From Membranipora membranacea (taxonomy: Eukaryota; Bryozoa; Gymnolaemata; Cheilostomatida; Membraniporidae): 64,000 bases of DNA. Position numbers and translations under genes: made by a program. The stretch is from contig OU612066.1 of the NCBI GenBank assembly GCA_914767715.1, positions 6,205,001 through 6,269,000 on the forward strand, written 5' to 3'. The notes under the pieces were generated by a model. The model was given only the letters and a program-made list of their open reading frames with translations. It was not told the DNA's origin and made no database searches. Positions 1 through 11,613 of the stretch are shown here, one piece after another (position 1 is the stretch's first letter; every line of letters begins with the position of its first letter).

Positions 1-51
1 TTAAGACTTCTAACTTTAAATAATGTTGACCTTATGATCTCAGTCACAAAC

Positions 52-731
52 CTTGATGCCGCCATGTAAGCTTTACGATTCTTTATCAAAAATGTCCTCA
101 GATTTGTTATGTTTTCTACCTAAAAGAAACATGCAATTGGCTGTTAGATCTAGGCATAGCAAAATTCCACTGAGCTAGACAACACTTAAACTTTGTCATG
201 TGAGCAATCAAATTCCTGATTACTGCAAGTTAGTTGGGAATGCCAAATTCAAGAATACTGGTACAGGGATGGCATTGATACTTCATTTCAAGGTGACTGT
301 TCTCTGACCTGCTGGGTCCCTTGGACTCACATGTCTTTATTTTGCCAAGTCCAGTGTCAAGGCATGTGACAATTCATGTGAGTCCCAGGAGCCCATGACA
401 AGCATAATCATGTTAGTCAGTCTTGGGCCCCTGGGACTCTGCAGTTCCTATACTACACTACAGGGAGATTCTCACAGAGATTGGTGCTCAAGTTTACTTA
501 GCTTCAAAGATTATAAATAACACTTACAATTTGTTTGGTTTTGGCACTGAAATTCTCACCACCCTCCATTCCATTTGAAGCTTTCTTTGATTTGAATAGC
601 AAATCTTTTCCACCAGCAGATTGTTGTTCATCACCTTGACCAGAACTCCCTTTTTTTATGGCTGATAGATCCTTGTGTCTCACTTTCAGCATCTTCACTG
701 TTGACTTGAAGATACCTGTGATATCTGCCAT
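52..731 (-). CDS. STX18: Syntaxin-18-like ER SNARE, 5' exons only (partial)
   Basis: Exon 1 (528-731) starts at an ATG and encodes 68 residues opening MADITGIFKSTVKMLK; it ends at a GTAAGT donor in phase 0. Exon 2 (52-119) follows a TTTCTTTTAG acceptor in the same phase, encodes VENITNLRTFLIKNRK and ends at a GTTTGT donor. The two together resemble the N-terminus of animal syntaxin-18: a start of the M-(x)-DIT-x-x-F-x-x-(S/T)VK-x-x-K-x-R-x-K type, then a Ser/Lys-rich linker, then the first Habc helix L-R-x-F-L-x-x-(N/H)-R-K-x-Y. Syntaxin-18 is an ER t-SNARE for Golgi-to-ER retrograde traffic. The SNARE motif and tail anchor would lie to the left of base 1. Identification is from family memory, not a search. 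Confidence 0.78.
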
Positions 732-739
732 GTTTGCCT

Positions 740-3020
740 CAGTGATAGTTTGAATACTCTCAAACTAGTGCTGGATGTCTACCTTTATTGACAAGGGCTA
801 GCTGGAGCAGCAGATTTGTGTTTTTCTTCTGTGTACACTACCACGTTCACCATTTGTGACCTTATAAATTTACAACCAATTACATTTACTTTCTCATTAC
901 TTTGTTTTGTTATGAAGGGAACCATTGGCTATCCTAGTTCATTAGTCAAGGTCATATCTTTTGAAGGGATTCCCAAGGGATTTTTGTTTGTCATAACATT
1001 TGAGCAAATTTGAAGAATTGTGTTTTCATAAAAGATGGGAGCATAACTCCAGTCATAAACAATAACCGGTTTTACATTTGTCCAAGTGCGCTTTATCCAG
1101 GGAGGGTCCCAAACTCTCTGGTTTATCATTATCCAAAATAACCATAACAAAATATCACAGGTGTCCTTATCACATCCTGCTTTATCAAAGCAGTACCAGT
1201 TTTGTTGTAGGGCTACCATGAGTAAGCTCCATCGTCCATGGACAGGTGATAAGGTGACAGGTGATAAGAAGCAGGTGAGGTAAGGCTTCAGGCCGGGAAA
1301 GGGGGAGGGGTGTTGGGCTTTGGAAAGAGCGTGAGGAAGGGGCTCAAACCACAATTATTGCTACACGCATCTCACAATTCCAAAATATTCTCAGTAATAA
1401 ATTACTGGGATAAATACCACAAGAAAAAAAAATCAATGATTGTGCTTTGAAATGTACACCAAGTAGGAAATAACACATGGTGAAAAATGAGAGGTTTTGA
1501 TTCTTGGTTCATCACGTTAGTTTAATTGTGATTCTGCTATATAATTACACCTATTCAAACTATAAACTGTTTTCTTCTTATATCAATATCTTTAACAGAT
1601 ATTATTGTATCTATTCGTACTCGGAGAATTACAAAACAGGCAGAACGTGTTTTGTCTTTGCTTTTTGTTATTATGCACATCGCACTAATTATTGCCATTG
1701 AAATTGGGCGTACTCAGTTCTTATTTCAACTCAGATTTGAATCCATGTCACCCTAGGATAGCCCTTGAATAAATAAAATTGACACTTGGCCGCTACTCAA
1801 GGATGACCTAACTGATCTGAGGTGATCTGACCTTCCAACCCAATATTCAAAGAATATGATAGTTGACTAAAATGGGCATCATTCAAAAAATTCTAATCAA
1901 ACTTCAACCGTGGCTCATTAAAGTTATGAGATGATGAATATTTTTTATTAGCGGGACTGGCCTCTTCCGTCGTATCCCTGATTGTGGTCATATGAGACGT
2001 TGTTGTTTGGGAAGCAGTGTAGGAAAGCATCAAGCGATCCTCCAGTTGTTGATATTGATGTTGATATCAGCAGCCGCCATCAGGTTTAGGCAATATCTGT
2101 GTTTACACAATTAAAAAGATGACATAAAATTTAGCAGCTGTGGCAGCTGTTCCCTCAATCTTATTTCGTAAAGTTGTTTTGAATGCTTGTGATTAAAGGC
2201 TATTTAGCGGAAGTTCTGAGCAACTAATCGTCAGAGATGGACAAAATATTCCAAAAATGTGCTACTAGGAAAGCACTTGTCTTTTGTTTGTATAATTGAG
2301 GAGTTAGTAACTTCTCAGTGTAATCTGATTATTGTGAGATTTTGCGGAGCTTATACATGCCGTGCTCATAGCAAAAATTCTAGTACAAGCAATTTTTGTA
2401 TGTTTACGTGTAGTGAGATATCACTGACGAACACTAACTATGATATGAGCAAGGATTGTTTTAGTAAACTCTGCACTTACAATAATAGTGGGATTACAAT
2501 CACCTTGGAATGAAGTGAACTGTAGTTTTTTCGTTTAGCAAGCTTTACTATTGCAAATCATAATTGTGCATGGCCATCATTGAGCTTTAAATTTCATACA
2601 CATGAAGCAAAGTCACCAGTCTCAACAACCTTGCCGATGTTATTACGTAACTACAAATCTGCCACATGGTACAACGATGCTTTCTGCTTACGTTATTGAA
2701 ATGATAAAGGATGTACACTTTTCACCAGAGGCGTTAATGAAAATGTATATATATTACAATATTTAGATCAATACTCAAATATATGCACATATAAACCGAC
2801 AAAATCTAGCAACACCCATGGGTACGAGACACCCTGTCTACCGGCTGCATGTAAAAAATAGCTAACAAAAAAACTAATGATCGATGTGACATTTATGTCT
2901 GCCATGTCTATGAATGATATACTGCTCAATTGATGTCAACTATGGATCTGCTATGCAGAAGATATACAACTACAACATTATTATGAGTCATTATGAGAAA
3001 TGCACAGCAAAGTAAATTTA
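740..3020. other. Intergenic stretch, no convincing gene
   Basis: AT-rich sequence between the syntaxin-18 first exon and the first Ig-like receptor. The only notable item is an 84-residue cysteine-containing plus-strand frame at 2259-2513, which I cannot identify, and a minus-strand frame at 929-1354 described separately. No RNA gene, TIR pair or tandem array was seen. Confidence 0.5.
929..1354 (-). other. Open frame with a Notum/pectin-acetylesterase-like motif (doubtful)
   Basis: This is a 141-codon open frame on the minus strand. Its middle reads LQQNWYCFDKAGCDKD (coded near 1170-1215), which resembles the W-x-C-F-x-x-x-x-C signature of the Notum/pectin-acetylesterase hydrolase family. 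No catalytic serine block or flanking exon with consistent splice sites was found. It could be a lone decayed exon or chance. Confidence 0.2.
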
Positions 3021-3027
3021 CAAAAAC

Positions 3028-3795
3028 TTATACTTCGTAGAGAGTGTTCATTTTCTGGTTACCTTGCGCATTGTTTGTCTTAACAAACTTTGTAAATCTC
3101 ATGATAGGCATCGGGTCCAACATTTGGTTGCTTCTCCTTTGGTTGTCCATATCTTGTTGATGACTTTCTATTGCTGATGGCTGCTGACTATACAAGCGTC
3201 CACCACAACAGCGAGCAAGGCTTTTAGTGCTTAGCTGTTTCTGTAAGAAAACTACCAGACAACTAATTATAGCTAGCCCCACGCAAACTGAAAATCCAAG
3301 TACGATCCCAAAATACGGCATCGGATAGGATGAAATTTGCTCTTCTATAACGCCCTCAGTGGAGGTTACATTTGTTGATAGCTTTTGCTTGCTGTGATAA
3401 GCTATTGAGGTGCATTCTGGGAAGAGACTGACAGTAACCACTTGTTCAGTGTTGTCGGATAAGCTTTTACCACTACATGTCAGGTTTATCTGAGAGCACC
3501 TGCTCACTTCTCCACATAAAATGTTCATGACTAGTTTTCCTCCATCTTGGGACGTATAACTGAGTGTTTGCCTTGTCAGTATACCATCAGTATGCCATGA
3601 TATGTGTTTGAAGTTACCACCCATACAAATCAAGCTTAGACTTGTGGTGTCTGGAGAATATGGCATGCTCTTGAAGTGAGGCGGCTCTGTCTTGCCAAGA
3701 TCTACCGTCAATGTTTGTTCAGAGCAAGATCCAGTCTTACTGTCAATCCCTTTCATGATCACGCTCCCGTACACCAACATTACCAAATAATCCAT
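3028..3795 (-). CDS. Ig-like type I membrane receptor, paralog 1 (intronless)
   Basis: Intronless 255-residue frame ending in TAA. Reading order: a short hydrophobic start; an ectodomain of about 145 residues; a transmembrane segment of about 25 residues beginning PMPYFGIVLGFS; the juxtamembrane block VVFLQKQL; and a cytoplasmic tail of about 70 residues ending NQKMNTLYEV. The ectodomain has six cysteines, and a Cys-x(8)-Ile-x-Trp spacing (LICMGG...HISW) typical of Ig-fold strands B and C. There are also N-x-S/T sites. The paralog at 54141-54905 shares all six cysteines, the membrane segment and the tail end. The final Y-E-V fits a class II PDZ ligand (hydrophobic-x-hydrophobic). The hydrophobic start is weaker than in the paralog, so the true signal peptide could begin elsewhere. 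I do not recognise a named family; a receptor or adhesion role is inference. Confidence 0.75.
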   Translation of the reverse strand: MDYLVMLVYGSVIMKGIDSKTGSCSEQTLTVDLGKTEPPHFKSMPYSPDTTSLSLICMGGNFKHISWHTDGILTRQTLSYTSQDGGKLVMNILCGEVSRCSQINLTCSGKSLSDNTEQVVTVSLFPECTSIAYHSKQKLSTNVTSTEGVIEEQISSYPMPYFGIVLGFSVCVGLAIISCLVVFLQKQLSTKSLARCCGGRLYSQQPSAIESHQQDMDNQRRSNQMLDPMPIMRFTKFVKTNNAQGNQKMNTLYEV

Positions 3796-3799
3796 TGTC

Positions 3800-4630
3800 T
3801 TCAGATCTGTTCACTTATTGCCAGTTTTGCTGCCGTCTTGTCCAGGCCTTACACAGTTATTGTCACCTTGCTGCTGTCTCAAGCTGCGTGATTGTGCCTC
3901 CAGCAGTTATGACCTTTTATTGATCAACTGGAAAAAACGCTCCTCTCAGCACCACTGTGGTTAACCTAGATAACTTGACTGATTATAAAGGTATAAACCT
4001 TTATGGTGCTCTAATAAAACTGCAGCGGTTTCAAAGTGTTGAGAGGTGAGGTTACCAGCATAAATACTTATCAATCTGGATCAAAACATCGAAGGTATTC
4101 CAACGTAATTGTTATCATTGCTATTAATATCAAAGGACCATCACAGTAACCTATTATCAAAACAGTACTGTATATATGCAAATAATAGCCAGCTGACAGT
4201 CCTAGCGGGAACAACGACAGGCCCTCAGGATTGAAAGTTGTTTTTGTAAGTCTCAACCATAAATAGTGTTCTACCTACAATGTACTCTTATGTCCTCACA
4301 TGAATATTATGCTGATCTGTCTGCTTCACCCATTCATTGCATATATAAATGGTGAAGGCTATATTTAAACAGGTTAATGAATAATTAATAGTTCATTAAT
4401 TGTATCTGACAATGCCCGCCCACACTCCCCTGAGAGTGAGAGAATTTTAAATATCATTTTTTATGGTATTGAATAAAAAATGTAATAATGTAGGGATATG
4501 ATAGTTGCATTTAGTTCAATTACCAAACTTGTGCAGCAGCTTTGAGGGAAGTTACGATTTTCCAGTATTGTCATTGTCACCATTTCACTCAATTAATTAG
4601 AGGTGATTGATCAAATATGTGACATCTGTC
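3800..4630. other. Intergenic stretch upstream of receptor 1
   Basis: AT-rich sequence between the receptor 1 start codon and the left arm of the inverted duplication. No coding, RNA or repeat feature is visible. The receptor promoter should lie here, but no diagnostic element stands out. Confidence 0.5.
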
Positions 4631-5298
4631 AGAGTAATTAACTCATCTGTACACAATGTCATGCCAGTATTTTATATCTTCTAGTACTGGCTTTGATACT
4701 CTTATGAGCATCATAACTTAGGCTCCTTATAAAAGTACACTTTAGATCAAAATAGGGCTGCTCTACTAGAGAATGCTCTCAGTATGGTCATGATCATAGA
4801 ATGTAGCACTAGTATGTGAACTTATAACTCCATGGTCTACACTATATTATAATCGAACCACCCTTCCAAAATAGATAAGAAATAACCCTAGCTAAAGCTC
4901 AGTGCAGTTGGCTCTATGGGGGCACAACAAAATCAGAAACAACCAATTTCCTCCACACTAAATACCGACAACACCGCAAAGAACTCAAAATAGGTACTAC
5001 AGTACAATGAAAGCATAATTTGATCCACCACACCAATTAATTTTAGCGAGTGACACCATTTTTTCATATTCTCGTAGAGCTGCTGGATAAATGCTAAATA
5101 GATCATTCAACCCCCTGCTGGTTATGATAAATATAGATCTTATCCTATATCATAACATAATATTAGGCTTTGATGGTAGAACTGATATACCAGCATAATT
5201 TTATACTAGGAATTTAGCTCACTGGCACAGATGGTGTGAAGTGTTATATGAACACAAGTCAAAACCAGCTAACATATTTTGCAACATTTGTTATGAAA

Positions 5299-5370
5299 GG
5301 GGGTATAGCTCAGTGGTAGAGCAATCGGCTGCAGTCCGATAGGCCCTGGGTTCAACTCCCAGTGCCCCCT
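5299..5370 (+). tRNA. tRNA-Cys (GCA), copy 1
   Basis: Complete 72-nt cloverleaf. The acceptor stem is GGGGGTA with TGCCCCC, and the D-arm is GCTC/GAGC. The anticodon stem is ATCGG/CCGAT with loop CTGCAGT (anticodon GCA). The T-arm is CTGGG/CCCAG with loop TTCAACT. A Pol III terminator TTTT lies at 5372-5375. Three further copies lie in the window, two identical and one decayed. Confidence 0.95.
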
Positions 5371-6620
5371 CTTTTGATCCAAAGCCCAAATCAACTTTAG
5401 TTGAAGAAACTTAGATCATAACGACACAATTCAACTTACTTCTCATGTAATAATTGAGCACACTGTTTATATTGCTAAAGCCCCAGATAGATGCAGACAA
5501 TGAAGAATATTGAACAGGCAGTTTGAGGCCTGGCTCCCTGCGTTTGAGACTGTCATCAATTATTGTGCAATTGAAGTTTGGAGTTGTATTCCTACAAGGG
5601 TAAGAAGGGACAACTTGACTGAAAAAATGTTCAAACATTATTTTCCGGATTAAGTTTCTTTGGATATTTTTGGCTACTGCAACTGCAATTAGTTAGTATG
5701 CTGTATTATACTTGTCAATTACATAAAGCTGTCTTTGCTGTTTGTTCTGTATTTTTGTAGATCGATGAATGGGGTATAGCCATACATCAAGTTTGTTCGA
5801 TTTGTCTGTATTTAGATATAATCTTTGCAATGACAGTGTGATCTGATAAAGGAAATTATGACATGATTATCGTGCCCAAAAATGCTTTAAGGTTTACCAA
5901 GAAACCATCATGATAAAAATAAATTAAACTATATGATACACATGATATGCAAATTACCTGTTTGATATTTGCGTGACTGTAAATATCGCAGTCACAAGCA
6001 TGTCTTACTTTTCTAGTAAAGCAAGCATTGATGATAAGATGTAACACTATGGTACGATACATGAATAAAGTAAAAAAACAGTCATTTTGAAGCATCGATT
6101 GAAAAAATTTGTCCTTATTTGATATAATATAAGCAATGCACTAGGATTAATGAAATTTCAACTCAAAATAATATGGGGAAAATTTGCAATAAAACTGTGT
6201 TTCTGAATGGTTGATTATGGAGATCACAAGAAGCTTTTGGGCTCATATTACTTTTTGAATCAATGACATAAACTATATATAACCTCATGATTATGTGGAA
6301 TTAGAGCTTCATTCTTAGCTGAAACTGGTTTTAAATTGTGAAACTATTTAGTAAAGTTTTCATTAACTAAGGAGGGGGGTGTTTGTACCATTTACATACT
6401 CTAGAGCAGTAAAGTATTTGGGGGGGGGGGGGGAAGCGATAAGATCGATATTTTGCAATGCTTGAAATAGCCAAATTTAAGTCTAGCTAACATTCACCCA
6501 GTCTCTTAACTTTAGATAGCCCCGTTTTGTGCTAGCTAACATTAAGTCAACACCAAACTAGCTAAATTAAAGTCTATATAACTTTTACTCCTCTGAGGTT
6601 GTGAAATTTATATCAGGCTG

Positions 6621-6984
6621 CATACTGACTCTCGTGATCTGACTGGGCATGTAGATCACTGATAAACTAGGCTATCATCACCACAAAGCAGGTGTCGTAA
6701 GGCTAAGTATGCGTCATGCGTGAGTTGAATTTGCGCATGTGCAAGAACAATGAGTTTAGTTTGGGTTCTGATTGTAACTTTGGAAAGGGGAGATGGAACA
6801 TCCCCTGCATAAACTGTCAATAAAAATCAGCTAATAATGACAAGAGAGGATAACTATTATCAACAAATCCGCACGCTTTGGGGAGTATGTCACCAGAGCA
6901 GGTAGCCAATCAGATGGCTTCGGAATTCCGAGACTCAATTTTGCAGAGATCAGCTCATGCCCAGAGCTGAGCATGGGCAGAATG
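6621..6984 (+). mobile_element. 364-bp DNA element with 9-bp TSD, copy 1
   Basis: It is flanked by the 9-bp direct repeat ATCAGGCTG (6612-6620 and 6985-6993). It starts CATACTGACTCTCG and ends GCGGGCAGAATG-like, so the outer bases form a short imperfect inverted repeat (CATACTG / CATTCTG). A second 364-bp copy is at 48696-49059 with a different 9-bp repeat. The matching place in the right duplication arm (near 61262) lacks the element, which gives an empty site. The 9-bp target duplication suggests a Mutator-like non-autonomous element. No coding capacity is visible. Confidence 0.88.
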
Positions 6985-7110
6985 ATCAGGCTGTCCTTTC
7001 TTAACCATTCAATATTAATTACATAATTGTTCCTGCTGTATGCATGGATTTTAAGATAGGCTATAGTTATATGAAGATACATGTATGTAGATTGCGATTT
7101 GGATGAAAAC

Positions 7111-7182
7111 AGGGGGCACTGGGAGTTGAACCCAGGGCCTATCGGACTGCAGCCGATTGCTCTACCACTGAGCTATACCCCC
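7111..7182 (-). tRNA. tRNA-Cys (GCA), copy 2
   Basis: The 72-nt sequence is identical to copy 1 read on the minus strand, with all four stems intact and anticodon GCA. A TTTT terminator follows at 7109-7106. It sits in the unit inverted relative to copy 1. Confidence 0.95.
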
Positions 7183-7590
7183 TCTGATACGACAACTAGC
7201 AATAAAAGTTTGAGACATTTTAACCTGTGTAGGATACCACCCTTGACACCATATGTTGCCTTGATATACATTATTAGTATTATGTGGTGCTTTTAAATCA
7301 TTCTAACCTTCATATCCTAATAGCATATTATGAGATCTCTTACTTTATAATTACCAGCAGGTGGGGAATAATACGTTGAGCATTTATTGAGAAGATTTAC
7401 TAGAATGGGAGAAAACTGCCTCTTTCTGTCGGTGTAGCTGTACTGTAACATGATACAAATTCACCTTTGAGCTTTTTCACATGATCCGTTAGTCCTGATA
7501 GAAGAAATTCTGCCACGCCAAAAATTCTTTCCAGTCAAAATTTGACTTCATATGCACAGTATCAATTCACTGTGAGTTCAACTACATTAA

Positions 7591-8969
7591 GGTAATGTCA
7601 AAGACCGATCCAAATATCAACATATCATATACCGTTGGAAAGCCGCCGAGCTACTGAAAACGAATACCTGAACAAAAACTTGATTCGATGACGTTGTGTC
7701 ACTTTAGGGAGGAAATGAGGCAAAAACCGCTGTTTTTGTCAATGCAGATGGAGGAGTCAAATTAATTGCAAAAAAATTCAAAACATGTGGAATGTATACT
7801 TAGAGATTGCATTCATCGTAAAATTTGATTTTCTCTGATATATGACTAGTCTAAATTGACTTTTTACATCACGCCATACAACGCATTTTTTTGTGAAGCC
7901 TTGAAAATATGTGAAATTTCAATCATAAATTCACAACAGATCATAGGCTCGAAGCAAAATTAATTATGATTTTCTCTTAGAGTACTCTTCAAATGTCATA
8001 CACATTGACTTTCAAAAAACTAGCTTGCATATTGCAGTGACAGTAGACTCTCGAATGTGGCTAGTATTTTTGCCACCTTTTCATAACGCCAAACATGCTG
8101 TCCAAATAACCATTATTGTGGCCAAACAAAGTTTTTTAGAAAGTTCTCACATACGAAGCCGATTTCATTAACCATGGTGCACACAAGAAATGCCAACATA
8201 ATTCTTCATTGCATCTTCATTTTTCTTGAATTTAACGCAAAATAGTGCCAAAAAACACCTCAAAAGTCCTTTAAAAGACCTCAAAAGTCCCTAAAAATAG
8301 CTGTTTTTTGGCATTCTTTTGCGTTAAATTCAAGAAAAATGAAGATGCAATGAAAAATTATGTTGGTATTTCCTGTGTGCACCATGGTTAATGAAAGCGG
8401 CTTCGTATGTGAGAACTTTCAAAAAAACTTTGTTTGGCCACAATAATGGTTATTTGGACAGCATGTTTGGCGTTATGCAAAGGTGGCGAAAATATTAGCC
8501 ATATCCGAGAGTCTACTGTCATTACAATATACAAGCTAATTTTTTGAAAGCCAATGTGTATGACATTTGAAGAGTACTCTAAGAGAAAATCTTAATTAAT
8601 TTTGCTTCGAGCCTATGATCTGTTGTGAATTTATGATTGAAATTTCACATATCTTCACGGCTTCACAAAAAAAATGCGTTGTATGGCGTGACGTAAAAAG
8701 TCAATTTAGACTAGTCATATATCAACGAAAATCAAATTTTACGATGAACGCAATCTTTAAGTATACATTCCACCTGATTTGAAATTTCTTGCAATTAATT
8801 TGACTGCTCAGTCTGCATCGACAAAAAGAGCGTTTTCTGCCTCATTTCCTCCCTAAAATGACACAACGTCATCGAATCAAGTTTTTGTTCAGGTATTCAT
8901 TTTCAGTAGCTCGGCAGCTTTCCAACGGTATATGATATGTTGATATTCGGATCGGTCTTTGACATTACC
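7591..8969. mobile_element. 1379-bp palindromic (foldback) element at TTAA
   Basis: The two halves are reverse complements of each other with scattered mismatches: arms of about 660 bp (7591 to about 8255, and about 8305 to 8969) around a loop of roughly 45 bp. The ends are GGTAATGTCAAAGACC and its complement. TTAA flanks it on both sides (7587-7590 and 8970-8973). The right duplication arm (60661-60690) carries the uninterrupted site with a single TTAA. The TTAA target is shared by the piggyBac and Kolobok superfamilies; assignment between them is open. No transposase frame is present, so it is non-autonomous. A transcript would fold into a very long hairpin. Confidence 0.92.
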
Positions 8970-9062
8970 TTAAGCGAGAGTGACAAAAAGTAAATGTATT
9001 ATCCTCTCATCACACTGCTGTGTTCAGTTAAACTTCCTGATCTACATTACCAAGGGTATAAC

Positions 9063-10209
9063 CTGGTTACTGACCACTGACCAGTCAAATACCAGCTTCA
9101 TCCATTACTTTAGGTTGTGCCTACTCAAATTGTTCTTTTTTACAAACAGTAGTTATCTTCTCTTCAGACATGCATTCACAACTCCCAATATAGTATTACA
9201 GTGGAACATGCTAGATATATTACTCCGGTTCAAATTATTTCCTAACCAATCAAGGATGGCCGGTAGCCTAATGAAGCTCAACTCATAAGAGATTTGGTAC
9301 ACTAAATAATATGTGTCAAAACATTACAATATGTGAGATCAAGGACAAGGTGTATAGAGTGCTTCTTGAGTACCATGGGTCTCAGCATATGAACTATGAA
9401 GGGGATAACTCTGTCCGCATTGAAGACCCTTAGACTGAGAAAACACTTATAAAAACACAGATGAATCAGTGCATATGTCAAATGCTAGTCAGCATCTGCG
9501 AAAAAACATATTGGTGAAACTATTGACTTGTTATGTAATAATAACAAAACCCAATATACATCTCATACCTAAGAATTGGGTTGAAGTGCAGAAATTTTGG
9601 TCAAAGCTCCTTGTTGACATAGATAAGATTGAATGTTGAATAAGGTAGAAATTGAAACACTTCACAGCCCTTTGTGGAAAGTCTCTTTGTGACAATCCTA
9701 CAAAAAACCCTATAGTTATAGCAAAAATGCAGTGGTTGGATCGTTTGAGTTTGGGGGATCAGATACGTTTGGAGGACTCTAAGTAATGAATAGCAGCTTA
9801 CTAATCAACACTTTCAATCCTTTTTTTTTATGATGGTGAGAAGGCGCAGTCGATTTTGCGCGCTGGCTAGTCACTGCCAGGTGATTGGTGCCACAGCAGT
9901 TGTTGCTTCGAGTTCCACCGATGGTGCTTTCATAATTGATTGTCCCTGCCCCCAGCGCATTTGGATGTCTAATATCTGCTAGTAAAAAAATAATGATTAG
10001 ACAATACAAAACTTTATTGTAAAACGGATGTGCAGTAGTTTTGCTGCATAATCCAAAAAGCAATAATCCAAAGTTTCACTTGAACATCCTATTCTATAAT
10101 ATGTAAAACCTTCCCCTACCATATCACCCTTCACTGTCATCATAGTCTTTTTTTGGTGTCCTACTTCAACTTCAACAGCAAAAATAATTGAACTATTCTC
10201 ATTAGTGAA
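9063..10209. other. Intergenic stretch with an old tRNA-derived SINE fragment
   Basis: Mostly featureless AT-rich DNA. At about 9830-9965 there is a degenerate tRNA-like stretch containing GGTGATTGGTGCCACAG and a box-B-like TTCGAGTTCC. It is related to fragments at 12171-12240 (plus) and 35755-35860 (minus). Confidence 0.45.
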
Positions 10210-10326
10210 CACATTTATATGTATGTATTTATTACATATATATGTATATATATATATATATATATATTATATCATCACAAAAAAAAAAAAATAAAAAAAA
10301 TAAAAATAAAAAAAAAAAAAAAAAAA
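10210..10326 (+). repeat. TA microsatellite followed by A-rich tract
   Basis: Alternating TA from about 10228 to 10268, then about 50 bp of nearly pure A, ending directly at the head of a SINE. This is likely slippage DNA associated with retroposon insertion. Confidence 0.85.
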
Positions 10327-10587
10327 GGAGTAGGAGGTGGCTCAGTTGGTTAGAGCGCCGGACTTCAACACGCAAGTGTTGAAGGTCGTGGGTTCGAATC
10401 CCACTGCAGTCCATCTTCTACTGGGGATTGGTTGGCCCCCAGGTGTGCTCCGACCTGCCTGCAAACTGAGAGCAAATTGGCGCAGATATTGCGGCCTTGC
10501 CATTAAGGCATTAATATTTCGCTGCCCATGCCTCGGGATGGGCGAGTGATATGCCACCGGATTTTAATCAACCTTTAATCAACCTTT
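10327..10587 (+). mobile_element. tRNA-derived SINE (family S1), copy 1
   Basis: The tRNA-like head has box A (GGCTCAGTTGGTTAGAGC) and box B (GGGTTCGAATCCC) and ends near 10412. It is followed by a body with CCCCAGGTGTGCTCCGACC and a GGCCTTGCC/AAGGC hairpin. The 3' tail repeats TTAATCAACCT. Related copies are at 45112-45362 (plus) and 50127-50373 (minus). The length of about 260 bp, the absence of an ORF and the Pol III promoter boxes define a SINE. The partner LINE is not identified. Confidence 0.88.
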
Positions 10588-10589
10588 TA

Positions 10590-11610
10590 TATCTTAGCCA
10601 TTTTCTTTATTGAAAATACTACATTCTCTACACTATGTGCTTTATATACTCCTTAGTATTTTATGCTTCTCTGTGTTAAGTGTTGTGCTGCTACCTCATT
10701 GCCTCAGGAGCTCAATATTATCTGCTATCAAATTTTAGTTTACATGACCCCCTCCATTAATCATAAGCCTTTTTATTTTACTGATGATACTCAAATATTT
10801 TATATATTTCTCAATCAAATAAAGCAATACAATACTACACGTTACCTGCAGTCTAAGAAATTTATGAGTCACACATTTCGGTGAATTTATTTAAGCCAGA
10901 CTGGGGCGAGCAATTTTCACCAGCTCTTGTCGACTGTAGCTTTAATTGGCAAACTATGACAACAGGGCCGTTGTTGTGTTAACTGCAGTGTGCTGTTTAC
11001 CGTCACCTGTTCTCAAATCTAATCTGACAGTACTCTGTATTTGAATTAACCGTGAGCTGTGATTGATATTTCAATGCACTGAAAAGTTTTTAAATTAACA
11101 ACAAGGAAACCATAAGCTAACCATACCCTAACCAGTGTTTTAGATTAAAAATAAAACTTCATGTTACGGTTATCTAATGTTTGACAATACCGTATCATTT
11201 CTCTCTGTGTATTGGTTGCTTTCAAATATTATTTGAGATTGACTGTTGTATAAACCATACCGGCTTGATTCTAAAAACTGACTTGCGCAATAAAATAAAA
11301 TATTCCTATGATACGATATGTCGAGTTTATCCAATATAGAATTCATTAACTTTTATTTCATAGACTAAGCTGCCATCTATTGCCAGATTTGAAATATGCA
11401 AAGCTAAAAAATTGCTAAATGTCATGATTGACTAAAAAACGGAAAGCAAAGTGTGCTAGGTGTAATTTGGTATTATTTAGACAATAGTACGTAGTAACTA
11501 GCATTAAATAATTTTGGTAAGCAGTTAACAAAGGACTACATGCACTTTTATTCAGTTGACATGAAGAGAATTCAACAATCAAATTCGTTCTGATCACACA
11601 AACTGATGAA
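10590..11610. other. Intergenic stretch upstream of small membrane-protein gene
   Basis: AT-rich sequence without convincing coding, RNA or repeat structure. It should contain the promoter of the two-exon gene that starts at 11614. Confidence 0.45.
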
Positions 11611-11613
11611 AGA

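Larger units (their letters stand above)
4632..9062. repeat. Left arm of large inverted segmental duplication
   Basis: This segment is homologous, in reverse orientation, to about 60588-63345. Matched landmarks include the tRNA-Cys genes at each end and the block around 5541-5620, which pairs with 62330-62410 reversed. Others are the CTCTGAGG-flanked block near 6590, paired with 61270, and the tract 7491-7590 plus 8974-9062, which pairs with 60588-60770. Within each arm there are two oppositely oriented tRNA-Cys units that are themselves homologous (4632-5400 plus, about 7080-7590 minus). The left arm is longer mainly because a 364-bp element and a 1379-bp palindrome have inserted into it. 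Confidence 0.85.

Noticed and set aside
2259-2513. 84-residue cysteine-containing frame as a small secreted protein
   Set aside because: No clear signal peptide cleavage pattern, paralog or splice support; kept only as a note.
7591-8969. Palindrome as an assembly artefact
   Set aside because: The two arms carry independent substitutions. The TTAA borders match a single-TTAA empty site elsewhere in the window.
10342-10557. Open frames on both strands over 10.3-10.56 kb
   Set aside because: They lie wholly within the S1 SINE and its A/TA-rich leader; the same SINE at 45.1 and 50.2 kb gives unrelated frames.
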